Below are positions 36,914-46,333 of a stretch of DNA of 64,000 nucleotides, piece after piece. A model generated the notes under the pieces. It was given only the letters and a program-made list of their open reading frames with translations, was not told the DNA's origin and did not search any database. Numbering within the stretch: the stretch's first letter is position 1; every line of letters begins with the position of its first letter. Made by a program: the position numbers and the translations under genes. This DNA is from Lutibacter citreus (GTDB lineage: Bacteria; Bacteroidota; Bacteroidia; Flavobacteriales; Flavobacteriaceae). The stretch lies in assembly GCF_003260195.1 (NCBI RefSeq), contig NZ_QEIH01000010.1:62001-126000 (forward strand), written 5' to 3'.

Positions 36914-37265
36914 GTTTTTTTTTTAAAGAATTCTTAAACCTATTAAAACTATAGTAGGAAAACGCTTTTTTCATAATTTATATAATTTTCTTTAAAAATA
37001 TATAAGTTAGCAATTGGCCATTATCAGGCTTAATGATTTTGTTTAGTGTGTTATATTTTATAAGTAAAAGGTATATATTTTGTATGGTTATTATTAATCA
37101 ATAAAATACCTAGAAGAACATTTGTTGGATTCTTAGAAACTTAAAAAAGTGTAAAGGTTTATACCTTGCTAGAAGAATTTGATGCTGTTTTTCATAGTTA
37201 CAAGTTGAAGATAACTAAATAATTGAAGACGAGTCAAATTCTATAAAATAAATATAGAGTAAATT
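36914..37265. other. Intergenic gap of 352 bp
   Basis: No feature can be named. A 23-codon stretch near 37151-37222 reads VKVYTLLEEFDAVFHSYKLK before a stop and could be the tail of a lost gene, but it resembles nothing I recognise. The rest is AT-rich, with a T run directly after the upstream stop codon. Confidence 0.5.
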
Positions 37266-38690
37266 ATGATAAAACACATTTTAATAAGTTTAATCCTTTT
37301 TATTTCATTAAGTGTTAATTCTCAGCATCAAAAAATGAACGTTTTGTTCATCGCTATTGATGATTTGAATAGTTGTATTGATGGAATGGATGGAGAAATT
37401 TCAGTTTCAACACCTAACATAAATAAGTTAACAAAAGAAGGGGTTCTTTTTACAAATGCCCATTGTGCAGCTCCAGCATGCAACCCATCTAGAGTAAGTG
37501 TAATGACTGGTTTGGCTCCAACTACAACAGGAGTATATACGAACCAACAAGATTGGCGAGAAAATAAATTTTTAAAGAAGAGAACTACACTTCCTCAGCA
37601 TTTTAAAAACAATGGTTATGAAACCTTAGGCGGAGGTAAATTATATCATGCTTCTTCGTTAAGTGCTGATAAACATACAGGTTTGATAGATGCTAAACCA
37701 TGGGATTCGTATTTTCCATCAAAAATGCGTCAAATGCCTTTAGAAGTAAAGCCTGATAAATTTCCTGTAAATACAAATGGAAAAATGTATAATGGATATT
37801 TTGATTGGGCGAAGTTAGATATTCCAACAGAAGAAATGGCAGATGCTAAAGTAGTTTCTTGGGCAGAACAGCAACTTTCTAAATCGCATGATAAACCATT
37901 GTTTTTGGCAGTAGGTATTTATCGACCTCATATTCCTTGGTGGACACCAAAAAAATATTACGACATGCACCCAATTGATAAAGTTGAGCTACCAGAAATT
38001 GTTGAAAATGATTTAGGAGATTTACCACTAGCAGGTAAAAAAATGGCAAACACAGCTTGGCATAAATGGATAAAAGATAACAATAAATGGAAAGAAGCAG
38101 TTCAAGCTTATAGTGCATCTGTAAGTTTTGCAGATGATATGGTAGGGCGATTATTAAAAGCTCTAAACAATGGGCCTCTTGCAAAAAACACTGTAATTAT
38201 TTTATGGTCTGATCACGGATATCATTTAGGTCAAAAAGAACATTGGGAAAAATTTGCGCTTTGGGAACAAACTACGCGAGTTCCTTTAATTTTAGCTGCT
38301 CCAGGTAAATTCAAAAAAGGGGAAAAAAGTTGTGAAGCTGTTAGTTTACTAGATATTTATCCTACGCTAAATGAATTGTGTGGAATTCCATTAAACGATA
38401 ATTTAGATGGTGAAAGCTTGGTTCCTTTATTAAAAAAACCAACATTAAAAACTAATCGTTCTATTGTTACTACGCAAAGAAAAAATAATCATGCAGTAAG
38501 ATCTGACAATTGGAGATACATACGTTACCAAGATGGATCTGAAGAATTATACAATCAGAAAAAGGATCCTAAAAACTTTGTGAATTTAGCAGGGCAAATT
38601 CAATATAAAAAAATAATAGAAAAAATGAAGGAATCACTGCCTAAAACGGAAGCTAATTCAGATCCTTTAAAAAGTTATAAAAAACACTAG
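37266..38690 (+). CDS. S1 sulfatase, iduronate-2-sulfatase-like
   Basis: A 474-residue sulfatase. Signal peptide ends near VNS-Q20. Formylglycine site C72-N-P-S-R76; first metal motif AIDDLNSC; GKLYH in place of GKWHL; late motif WSDHGYHLGQKEHW, all clade traits shared with the protein at 28452. The GH95 gene follows after 11 bp, so desulfation of a fucose/L-galactose-containing fragment before GH95 acts is a possible pairing. Sulfate position unknown. Confidence 0.92.
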   Translation: MIKHILISLILFISLSVNSQHQKMNVLFIAIDDLNSCIDGMDGEISVSTPNINKLTKEGVLFTNAHCAAPACNPSRVSVMTGLAPTTTGVYTNQQDWRENKFLKKRTTLPQHFKNNGYETLGGGKLYHASSLSADKHTGLIDAKPWDSYFPSKMRQMPLEVKPDKFPVNTNGKMYNGYFDWAKLDIPTEEMADAKVVSWAEQQLSKSHDKPLFLAVGIYRPHIPWWTPKKYYDMHPIDKVELPEIVENDLGDLPLAGKKMANTAWHKWIKDNNKWKEAVQAYSASVSFADDMVGRLLKALNNGPLAKNTVIILWSDHGYHLGQKEHWEKFALWEQTTRVPLILAAPGKFKKGEKSCEAVSLLDIYPTLNELCGIPLNDNLDGESLVPLLKKPTLKTNRSIVTTQRKNNHAVRSDNWRYIRYQDGSEELYNQKKDPKNFVNLAGQIQYKKIIEKMKESLPKTEANSDPLKSYKKH

Positions 38691-38701
38691 CACATACAAT
38701 T

Positions 38702-41053
38702 ATGAAAATAAAAGTTGTTAAAAAAACAATAATAATTCTATTACTAATTTGTACTACAAACATAAGTTTTAGTCAAAATTTAAAACTTTGGTATGATGCC
38801 CCTGCGGAAGAATGGACAGGTGGACTACCAATTGGTAATGGAAGATTAATGGGAATGGTACAAGGAAAAATTAACCATGAAATAATTCAGTTAAACGAAG
38901 AAAGTGTTTGGACAGGTGCTCCAACGCCCAGAGATAAACCAAATGGAGCAAAATATTTATCAGAGATTAGGCAGTTAATGTTTGATGGTAAATATTTTGA
39001 AGCCGAACAATTAACAAAAGAAAAATTGTTAGGTCTTAGATTAGGTTTCGGTATGCACACCTATCAAACTTTAGGTGATTTAGAGTTAATTTTTGATAAA
39101 TCAAAAGTATCAGATGAAGTTACAGATTATAGAAGGGAGTTAAACCTTGAAGAAGGAATTGTAAAGGTTAGTTATATAAAAAATGGAGTGAAGTACACTC
39201 GCGAAATATTTTCAAGTTTTGTAGATCAATCTATAATTGTAAAATTAACATCAAGTAAGCCTGGAGCACTTTCTTTGGAAACAAAATTAACTCGTAAAGG
39301 AAGTGAAATAAAGAGAATCTCAAACGATCATTTAGCATTAAGAGGAGTTGCTTTTCCTGCCGTAAGGTCCGGATGGTCTGGTGTTGAGTTTGAATCTCAT
39401 TTACAAGTTTCGTCTCAAAACGGTAAAATAAGTCAATCAAAACAAGGTATTCGAATAGATAATGCAGATAGTGTTACGTTACGTTTAGTTGCTGACACAG
39501 ATTATAGAGGTGAAAAACCTTTTGAAGCTTGTGTAAAAAAAATAGAGAAAATTAAAAATAAAAGTTTTCAAAAATTAAGAGAAAGTCATGTAGCTGATTA
39601 TAAAAGTTTATTTGATAGAGTTGAACTTAATTTTAAAGAAACAGAAAACAGTTTACTGCCAACAGATAAAAGATTACTTGCTTTTAAAAATGGGGAGAAA
39701 GATCCAAATTTAGTAGCGCTGTACTTTCAATATGGACGATACTTGTTAATGAGTAGTTCTCGTCCAGGTTCTATGGCAATTAATTTATGGGGTAAATGGG
39801 TAAGTGGTTTAGAACCTGCTTACAATGCCGATTATCATATAAATATTAATATTCAAATGAATTATTGGCTGGCAGAAATGACCAATTTGGGCGAATGTCA
39901 AGAACCGTTTATTGATATGGTTGATAATTTAAGACCTAGAGGAAGAGTTACAGCAAAAACAACTTACGGAGCAAGAGGATTTGTAGCGCATCACGCAACC
40001 GATGCTTGGTGGTTTACAGCTGCAGTAGGAAATCCTCCTTATGGAATGTGGCCAATGGCTCCAGCTTGGAGTTGTCAGCATTTATGGGAACATTATCTGT
40101 TTGGAAAAGACAAAGAATATTTAAAAAACAAGAGTTACCCAATAATGAAGGAAGCTTCAGAATTCTTTTTAGACTATTTAGTTGAACATCCTAAAACAGG
40201 ATATATGGTTTCTGGACCTTCAACATCTCCAGAAAATAGATTTATCACTCCTAATGGAAAAACCGTTTCATTATCAATGGCCCCAACAATGGATAACCAA
40301 TTAATGTATGATTTGTTTAGCAATACAATTGAGGCTAGTAAAGTATTAAATATTGATACAGATTTTAGATCACAATTAGAAAAATTACGTGCGAGAATAA
40401 CACCGATGAAGATTGGTAGTGATGGAAGATTATTGGAATGGTCTGAAGAGTTTAAAGAACAAAATAAAGGGCATAGACATATTTCTCATTTATGGGGGTT
40501 GTGTCCTGGAAATCAAATTACACAAAACAAAACACCTAAATTATTTGAAGCCGCACGTAAATCATTAGATGTTCGTGTAGAAAACGGGTCTGCGATTTCA
40601 CCTGAATACCAAGGAATAGCGGCTTGGGTTACATGTTCATACGCAAGATTGTTAGATGGTGAAAAAACCTATAAACATTTATCTGATATTTTAAGTAAAA
40701 GTTCTTGGGATAATTTATTTGCTGTTGGTGAAAGAGGAAGAGCAAGAAAAATGTTTGAAACAGATGTGAATTTTGGTGTTACTTCAGCAATAGCAGAAAT
40801 GTTAGTGCAAAGTCACGCTGGTTTTATTCATATTCTACCAGCTTTACCAAAAGATTTGCCTAGTGGTAATGTTAAAGGTTTAAGAGCTCGTGGTGGTTTT
40901 GAAGTTGATATAAATTGGTCTAATTCTAAAGTTGAAGAGATTGTTATAAAATCATTGAATGGTGAGATTTGTAAATTAATGTATAATGGTAAGCAAATAG
41001 AATTTAAAACTAAAAAAGGAAAAACATATAAGTTTAACTCCAAATTAAAGTAA
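38702..41053 (+). CDS. GH95 alpha-L-fucosidase / alpha-L-galactosidase
   Basis: A 783-residue GH95 enzyme with a signal peptide ending SFS-Q25. The N-terminal beta domain starts with LWYDAPAEEWTGGLPIGNG; the (alpha/alpha)6 barrel carries the family catalytic set: N381 and N383 in YHININIQMNYW, E511 in TSPENRF (general acid) and D688 in TDVNFGVTSAI (water-activating region). The common family form IDGNFG is TDVNFG here. GH95 enzymes remove alpha-1,2-L-fucose or the structurally similar L-galactose. In an algal galactan setting L-galactose is plausible, in a fucoidan or animal glycan setting fucose. Closely spaced with genes on both sides (11 and 8 bp). Confidence 0.9.
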   Translation: MKIKVVKKTIIILLLICTTNISFSQNLKLWYDAPAEEWTGGLPIGNGRLMGMVQGKINHEIIQLNEESVWTGAPTPRDKPNGAKYLSEIRQLMFDGKYFEAEQLTKEKLLGLRLGFGMHTYQTLGDLELIFDKSKVSDEVTDYRRELNLEEGIVKVSYIKNGVKYTREIFSSFVDQSIIVKLTSSKPGALSLETKLTRKGSEIKRISNDHLALRGVAFPAVRSGWSGVEFESHLQVSSQNGKISQSKQGIRIDNADSVTLRLVADTDYRGEKPFEACVKKIEKIKNKSFQKLRESHVADYKSLFDRVELNFKETENSLLPTDKRLLAFKNGEKDPNLVALYFQYGRYLLMSSSRPGSMAINLWGKWVSGLEPAYNADYHININIQMNYWLAEMTNLGECQEPFIDMVDNLRPRGRVTAKTTYGARGFVAHHATDAWWFTAAVGNPPYGMWPMAPAWSCQHLWEHYLFGKDKEYLKNKSYPIMKEASEFFLDYLVEHPKTGYMVSGPSTSPENRFITPNGKTVSLSMAPTMDNQLMYDLFSNTIEASKVLNIDTDFRSQLEKLRARITPMKIGSDGRLLEWSEEFKEQNKGHRHISHLWGLCPGNQITQNKTPKLFEAARKSLDVRVENGSAISPEYQGIAAWVTCSYARLLDGEKTYKHLSDILSKSSWDNLFAVGERGRARKMFETDVNFGVTSAIAEMLVQSHAGFIHILPALPKDLPSGNVKGLRARGGFEVDINWSNSKVEEIVIKSLNGEICKLMYNGKQIEFKTKKGKTYKFNSKLK

Positions 41054-41061
41054 TAAATAAA

Positions 41062-42372
41062 ATGAAGAAAATATTAGTAGTTGTTGGACTTGTTTCCACA
41101 TTGTGTTTTGGACAGAAAGAAAGTGATTTTTATAAAGAAACAAATCATTTAGTGTCTAAAACGGTTGACTTAGTTAAAGATTATAAAGCTAAACCTAATG
41201 ATGGAAAGGACGATTCTGAAAAATTGCAAAAAGCAATTGATGATATGTCTAAGCAAAAAAATGGAGGAAAAATAATAATTCCAAAAGGAGTTTTTATGTT
41301 AACGAATATTAAACTTAAGTCTAATGTTCATATTGAAATAAGTCCAAAAGCCATTATAAAACCCACAACGGGTTCAGGAACAATTTTTCATTTAGGACTT
41401 GCCGCAAAAGGAAAATTAGCATTAGAAACTATTAAAAATGTTAGTATAAGGAGTACTAATGGAAAGAAATATTTAGTAGATATGACTGCAGGTAGTTATA
41501 GAAATAAAATAGCTTTTGTTAGTTGTCAAAATGTGAAAAATTTTTTGGTTTCAGACTTCAATATAAAGGATAATTATTCAGTATTATCTAGTATGTTATT
41601 TAATATATCTAAGCATAATGGTCAATTTTTTAGACCTGTGAACGGGGTAATAAAAAATGGTCATACAACGGGAGGGCATTATGGTTATGGTTTAATTCAA
41701 GCTCATGCAGGTATTCATATTTTATTTAAAGATCTTTCAGGTGAAGGTGGGGTTACACTTAGATTGGAAACGGGTTCAAGCTTTTTAGTTGATGCCCCTC
41801 AAACAATGAATTTAGATAGTATTTATGGAAGAAATATATCTATCAAGAATGGACATGGAGGTGTTTTAATGGGGGCTCATACAAGACAAAATGGTTATGT
41901 TAATATTGATGGAGTTATGGCCATGAGTTCTACATTTGCAGCATCAATGGGAACTGGATTTACTACTTCAACAGAAAAGAAAAAAGGACATACTCCAGGA
42001 GGTTTTTCAGGAACGTCTATTGTAAAAAATGTACACGCAGTATTTGGAATAAAAGCACAATTAAAGCATAAAAATTTCAAGATTCTACCTTGTGAATTAC
42101 ATCCGTTGATTTCGGTAAAAGTAAATCCAGATTTAATGAGCTACAATGGACCTTCAATAGTAGCTTCTATTAATAAAAATCCTGAAGTTCAATTTATTAA
42201 TATTACCCAAGAAGGATTTGAATTTCAACCTAAAGCGATATTAGTTAAAGAAAAAAAGTATAAATGTAATAATACACCAAATGTTGAGCCGTCAATGAAT
42301 TTACAGAGTTTTAAGGATTTAGATAAGGCTGAGGCAAAATACTTGAAAGAGAGAGAAAAAAGAAAATTATAA
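41062..42372 (+). CDS. GH82 (iota-carrageenase)-like beta-helix protein
   Basis: A 436-residue right-handed beta-helix protein with a signal peptide ending near CFG-Q18. The opening PNDGKDDSEKLQKAID and IPKGVF are the usual start of pectate-lyase-like helices. The central block GYGLIQAHAG ... GGVTLRLETG ... GVLMGAH matches GH82 iota-carrageenase: Q213, E236 and H273 align with Q222, E245 and H281 of the Alteromonas enzyme as I recall it, with the same 23-residue Q-to-E spacing. The catalytic base D247 is Gly238 here. It may be an endo-hydrolase on a related sulfated galactan or a diverged binding protein. It is the most divergent of the non-lipoprotein copies and sits between GH95 and a sulfatase. 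Confidence 0.7.
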   Translation: MKKILVVVGLVSTLCFGQKESDFYKETNHLVSKTVDLVKDYKAKPNDGKDDSEKLQKAIDDMSKQKNGGKIIIPKGVFMLTNIKLKSNVHIEISPKAIIKPTTGSGTIFHLGLAAKGKLALETIKNVSIRSTNGKKYLVDMTAGSYRNKIAFVSCQNVKNFLVSDFNIKDNYSVLSSMLFNISKHNGQFFRPVNGVIKNGHTTGGHYGYGLIQAHAGIHILFKDLSGEGGVTLRLETGSSFLVDAPQTMNLDSIYGRNISIKNGHGGVLMGAHTRQNGYVNIDGVMAMSSTFAASMGTGFTTSTEKKKGHTPGGFSGTSIVKNVHAVFGIKAQLKHKNFKILPCELHPLISVKVNPDLMSYNGPSIVASINKNPEVQFINITQEGFEFQPKAILVKEKKYKCNNTPNVEPSMNLQSFKDLDKAEAKYLKEREKRKL

Positions 42373-42376
42373 ATAG

Positions 42377-44221
42377 ATGAAAAAAATTAATATAATAATA
42401 TCAATATTTTTCCTAATAGGGTTCTTATCTGTTGCACAAACAAAAAAGAAACCAAATGTAATTGTAATCTTAACAGATGATCAAGGTTATGGAGATTTGT
42501 CTAGTCACAAAAATCCTTGGATTAAAACACCTGAAATGGATAAGTTAGGTGAAGAAGGAGTGAGATTAACAGATTTTCATGTAGACCCAACTTGCGCACC
42601 AACAAGAGCTGCAATTATGACGGGAAGGTATTCAGCAAAAGTAGGCGTGTGGTTAACGTATTCTAGCCGTCATCATTTAAGACGTGATGAGGTTACAATG
42701 GCAGATGTATTTCAACAAAATGGCTATAAAACAGGAGTATTTGGAAAATGGCATTTAGGAGATAATTACCCATTTAGACCTATGGATAGAGGTTTTGATG
42801 AATCCCTTATTCATGGTGGAGGTATTATTGGAGAGGCACCAGATTATTGGGATAATAATTACTATGATGATATTTATTTTAGAAATGGAAAACCTGATAA
42901 GGTTGAAGGTTATTGTACAGATGTATGGTTTAACGAAACAATAGATTTTGTTGAGAAAAACAAAGATCAACCATTTTTTGTTTACTTACCAACCAATGCT
43001 CCTCACAGCTATGCTCATGTGCCAGAAAGCTACAGAAAGCCATATGACCAAAGACAAGCTTTTTATGGTTCTATAAGTTGTGTAGATGAGAATGTAGGGA
43101 AATTGAGAAGGAAACTAAAAGAACTTTCATTAGATAGAAAAACTATTGTAGTTGTTTTTAATGACAACGGTACTGCTGGTGGAGTAAGTAATGCAATTAA
43201 AGGAAAACCGAATCATGATGGTTGGGCAAAATCAGGTTTTAATGCTGGTATGCGTGGCCGTAAAGGTTCTCATTATGAAGGAGGTCATAAAGCTTTTTGT
43301 TTTATGTATTGGCCTGATGGAGGTTTAATAGGAGGTAAAGATATTAATGGAGTTACTTCTCATATAGATTTGTTACCAACTTTTATAGACTTATGTGATT
43401 TAAAATATAAAGAAAAAAAACGATTTGATGGAGTTTCTTTAAAGGAAGCTATTCAAAATAAAAATTCTAAATATTTAAATAATAGAACAGTAGTTGTTCA
43501 TAACCAATCTAGATTTGGAGCACCAACAAGAGAAGGAAATTTGATTAAATATAAAGAATATTCTGTAATGCAGAATAATTGGAGATTGAATGGAGATTTA
43601 GATAAAGCGCTAGAACTGTATGATATTAAAAAGGATATTGGTCAAAGAACAAATCTAGCTTCTAAATATCCAAAAGTTGTTAAAGAATTGAGCCGAGAAT
43701 ATGAAAAATGGTGGAAAAAAGTAAGTAAAAAATCTGACGAATACTGTCCGTTTGTTATCAATCCTTCAAAACAAAAAGAGGTTAAAATTACGTCTCAAAA
43801 TTTAATGGTTGAAGATAATAGTGTATTGTATTCTCAAAAAATGATAAGACAAGCTTTACATACAAATGGTTATACTTATATAGATGTTGAGGTTCCTGGG
43901 AAGTACTTAATAACTTTACGGCGTTGGCCAAATGAACTAGATAAATCTATTCGTTCAGCAGATTTAGATTATATGCCTATGGATCCATCAACACATGTTA
44001 TGAAACGAGATAAGCAGCCCGCCTTAGCAATAAAAGCACAAAAAGCTAGATTAAAAGTTGCAGATTTTGATGCTATAAAAATAGTACACAAAGAAGATTC
44101 AGAAATTAAATTTGAAGTAGAATTAATAAAAGGAGTTCAAAAAATACAAACGTGGTTCTTGTTAGATGATAAAACTACAACAGCTGCATATTATACCTAT
44201 ATAAAAAATATAAAAGAGTAA
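42377..44221 (+). CDS. S1 sulfatase, CAPTR type with extra C-terminal domain
   Basis: A 614-residue sulfatase. Signal peptide ends SVA-Q21. Formylglycine site C73-A-P-T-R77; metal motifs LTDDQGYGD and FNDNGT; intact GKWHLG; clade marker GYCTDVWF. After about residue 460 comes the extra beta domain, here with ITLRRWPNE, as in the proteins at 14043 and 44221. It is thus intermediate between the 35423 protein (same CAPTR site, no extra domain) and the CTPSR pair. Its stop and the next start share one base (TAATG), so translation is coupled. Confidence 0.91.
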   Translation: MKKINIIISIFFLIGFLSVAQTKKKPNVIVILTDDQGYGDLSSHKNPWIKTPEMDKLGEEGVRLTDFHVDPTCAPTRAAIMTGRYSAKVGVWLTYSSRHHLRRDEVTMADVFQQNGYKTGVFGKWHLGDNYPFRPMDRGFDESLIHGGGIIGEAPDYWDNNYYDDIYFRNGKPDKVEGYCTDVWFNETIDFVEKNKDQPFFVYLPTNAPHSYAHVPESYRKPYDQRQAFYGSISCVDENVGKLRRKLKELSLDRKTIVVVFNDNGTAGGVSNAIKGKPNHDGWAKSGFNAGMRGRKGSHYEGGHKAFCFMYWPDGGLIGGKDINGVTSHIDLLPTFIDLCDLKYKEKKRFDGVSLKEAIQNKNSKYLNNRTVVVHNQSRFGAPTREGNLIKYKEYSVMQNNWRLNGDLDKALELYDIKKDIGQRTNLASKYPKVVKELSREYEKWWKKVSKKSDEYCPFVINPSKQKEVKITSQNLMVEDNSVLYSQKMIRQALHTNGYTYIDVEVPGKYLITLRRWPNELDKSIRSADLDYMPMDPSTHVMKRDKQPALAIKAQKARLKVADFDAIKIVHKEDSEIKFEVELIKGVQKIQTWFLLDDKTTTAAYYTYIKNIKE

Positions 44222-46086
44222 TGAAAAATATAAATTTAAAAAAAGTATTCGCAATTTGTTTAATCGCTTTTTTAGTAATTAGTTGTAACAAGAAAACTCA
44301 ACCAAATGTAATTGTATTGGTTTCTGACGATCAAGGTTATGGAGATATTGCTTTTCTTGGAAATCCACATTTAAAAACACCTAACTTAGATAAACTAGCA
44401 AAAGAGTCAATTAGGTTTACAGATTTTCACACATCAGCTATTTGTACGCCTTCAAGATCTCAATTAATGACTGGAATTGATGCAGTTAGAAATGGAGCCT
44501 ATAATTATGGTTTTGGGAAAACTAATATTTTTACATCATTTCCAGATACTGAAGGAAATGAAAATGAAATTCATTTAATGTCAGATTTTTTTAAAGCTAA
44601 CGGTTATAAAACAGGTCATTTTGGAAAATGGCATTTAGGAGATTTTTACCCATATCGTTCAAGTGATCGTGGTTTTGATGAAACATTTACATTTCCAGGT
44701 GCTTCTGTTTGGCAAACTCCAAGTCATTGGAATAATGACTGTTTTGATGATGTATACGTTAAAAATGGAAAACCAACTAAAACAAAAGGTTACAATACAG
44801 ATGTTTGGTTTTCTGAATCTATAAATTTTATTGAAAAGGCTGTGAATGACAACGAGCCATTTTTTGTATATATACCAACAAGTGCTATGCATACACCACA
44901 ATATGCTCCAGCAAAGTATTTGGAACCATACAAACATTTAGCTCCAATAGTGGCTCAGTTTTATGCAATGATTGCCAATTTTGATGAAAATTTGGGATTA
45001 CTAGATACTGCTTTAGAAAAGATGAATATAAAAGATAATACCATTGTTCTTTATTTAAGTGATAATGGAGGAACTTGTGGTACACCAGAATACAATGCAG
45101 GTATGAAAGGGAAAAAATGTTCAGTTTATGATGGAGGTCACCGAGTTCCTTGTTTTCTGCGTTGGCCAGATGGGATTCCTTCAACAGATAGAGATATTAA
45201 TGATTTAACTGTAGTTCAAGATATGTTACCAACACTTATTGATCTTTGTGAGTTAAAAATGCCTTGGGAGCAGAAATTTGATGGTGTAAGTCTTTCAAAT
45301 TTAATTAAAGGAGAAAAACAAGACATGTCAAAACGAATGTCAGTAGTTCAATTTTCAACTAAAAGAGAAGGGTTGAATGGTTATAGTGTGCTTTGGAATA
45401 AATGGAGATTAATTGATGGAGATAAACTTTTTAATGTTGAAAAAGATCCAGGGCAAAAAAAGAATATTGCTGAAGGAAATCCAAAAGTTTTAAGAGAAAT
45501 GCAAGCATATTATGCTAATTGGAGAACATCTGTAGAACCTTCACTTCAAAAAAGCAGTAAAATTAGAATTGGTTATAAAGGGTTTAAAAATATAGAATTA
45601 ACGTCTTTCGACTGGCTTAAAATTGAAGAGGATGGAAATCCATCTCAGCAAGTAGATGTTAGAGTAGGAAAACCAATGAATGGTTCTTGGAATGTATTTG
45701 TTGAAGAAAAAGGTAACTATGAATTAACATTTAGAAGATGGCCAAAAGAATTGGATACTGAAATCACTGCTGGTTGTCCACCATATTTTAGTGAATTTTC
45801 AAAACAAATTGGAGTGACAAAAGTGCCTTTAGCTGAAGATTATGTGAATTGGAAATCTGTTGTTCCAAATGGTGGTGTGTTACCTGCAGGAGTAGCACTT
45901 CCAATAACTTCAATAAAGTTAAATTCAAATAAAGGTGAAGAGGTTAAAAACATTAATTCTACAAATAAATCAATCTCTTTTGAAGTTGAATTTGATAAAG
46001 GTTCAACAAAATTAAGAGGAGATTTCTTAGATAAAAATGGAAACATAATATGTGGAGCTTATTATTTAGAAATAGTTAAGAAATAA
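44221..46086 (+). CDS. S1 sulfatase, CTPSR type with extra C-terminal domain, lipoprotein
   Basis: A 621-residue sulfatase, the near-copy of the protein at 14043. Lipoprotein signal ends VISC (Cys22). Formylglycine site C75-T-P-S-R79; metal motifs SDDQGYGD and LSDNGG; intact GKWHLG; GYNTDVWF where its relatives have GYCTDVWF. The extra C-terminal domain with TFRRWPKE is present. DNA similarity to the 14043 gene is high in the first 300 bp, which suggests recent duplication or gene conversion. It follows the 42377 sulfatase directly and is followed by the remnant of yet another sulfatase. Confidence 0.91.
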   Translation: MKNINLKKVFAICLIAFLVISCNKKTQPNVIVLVSDDQGYGDIAFLGNPHLKTPNLDKLAKESIRFTDFHTSAICTPSRSQLMTGIDAVRNGAYNYGFGKTNIFTSFPDTEGNENEIHLMSDFFKANGYKTGHFGKWHLGDFYPYRSSDRGFDETFTFPGASVWQTPSHWNNDCFDDVYVKNGKPTKTKGYNTDVWFSESINFIEKAVNDNEPFFVYIPTSAMHTPQYAPAKYLEPYKHLAPIVAQFYAMIANFDENLGLLDTALEKMNIKDNTIVLYLSDNGGTCGTPEYNAGMKGKKCSVYDGGHRVPCFLRWPDGIPSTDRDINDLTVVQDMLPTLIDLCELKMPWEQKFDGVSLSNLIKGEKQDMSKRMSVVQFSTKREGLNGYSVLWNKWRLIDGDKLFNVEKDPGQKKNIAEGNPKVLREMQAYYANWRTSVEPSLQKSSKIRIGYKGFKNIELTSFDWLKIEEDGNPSQQVDVRVGKPMNGSWNVFVEEKGNYELTFRRWPKELDTEITAGCPPYFSEFSKQIGVTKVPLAEDYVNWKSVVPNGGVLPAGVALPITSIKLNSNKGEEVKNINSTNKSISFEVEFDKGSTKLRGDFLDKNGNIICGAYYLEIVKK

Positions 46087-46087
46087 T

Positions 46088-46328
46088 ATGAAAACAATAA
46101 TTATTAAAAGAAAAAAATTTAAGTATTAACTTTAATAATTGCTTCTTTTAAATTTGAAGCCCAATTTAATAATTATTCATACAGATGAACATAACTTTAG
46201 AACATTAGGTTGCTATCGCAATCTAATGTCTGAAGAACAAGCATATGTTTGGGGAAGATGTAAAAACTACAATTATATATCCTGATGGTAATTATATTGA
46301 TAAACAAATATCACAAGAAAAGTCTTGA
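46088..46328 (+). pseudogene. Degraded N-terminal remnant of a sulfatase
   Basis: An ATG opens a lysine-rich start that stops after 13 codons. In another frame the sequence reads KPNLIIIHTDEHNFRTLGCY followed by RNLMSEEQAYVWG, the typical beginning of a mature S1 sulfatase with its first metal motif. A further frame change at a GGGG run (46251) leads into EDVKTTIIYPDGNYIDKQ before a TGA. No formylglycine site remains. So at least two frame breaks and a large deletion have destroyed this gene. The similarity to sulfatase N termini is clear by eye. Confidence 0.72.
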
Positions 46329-46333
46329 AAATT

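Noticed and set aside
46325..46333. TTG start for the second propeller protein
   Set aside because: The ATG at 46334 gives a clean signal peptide and avoids overlap with the upstream sulfatase remnant.
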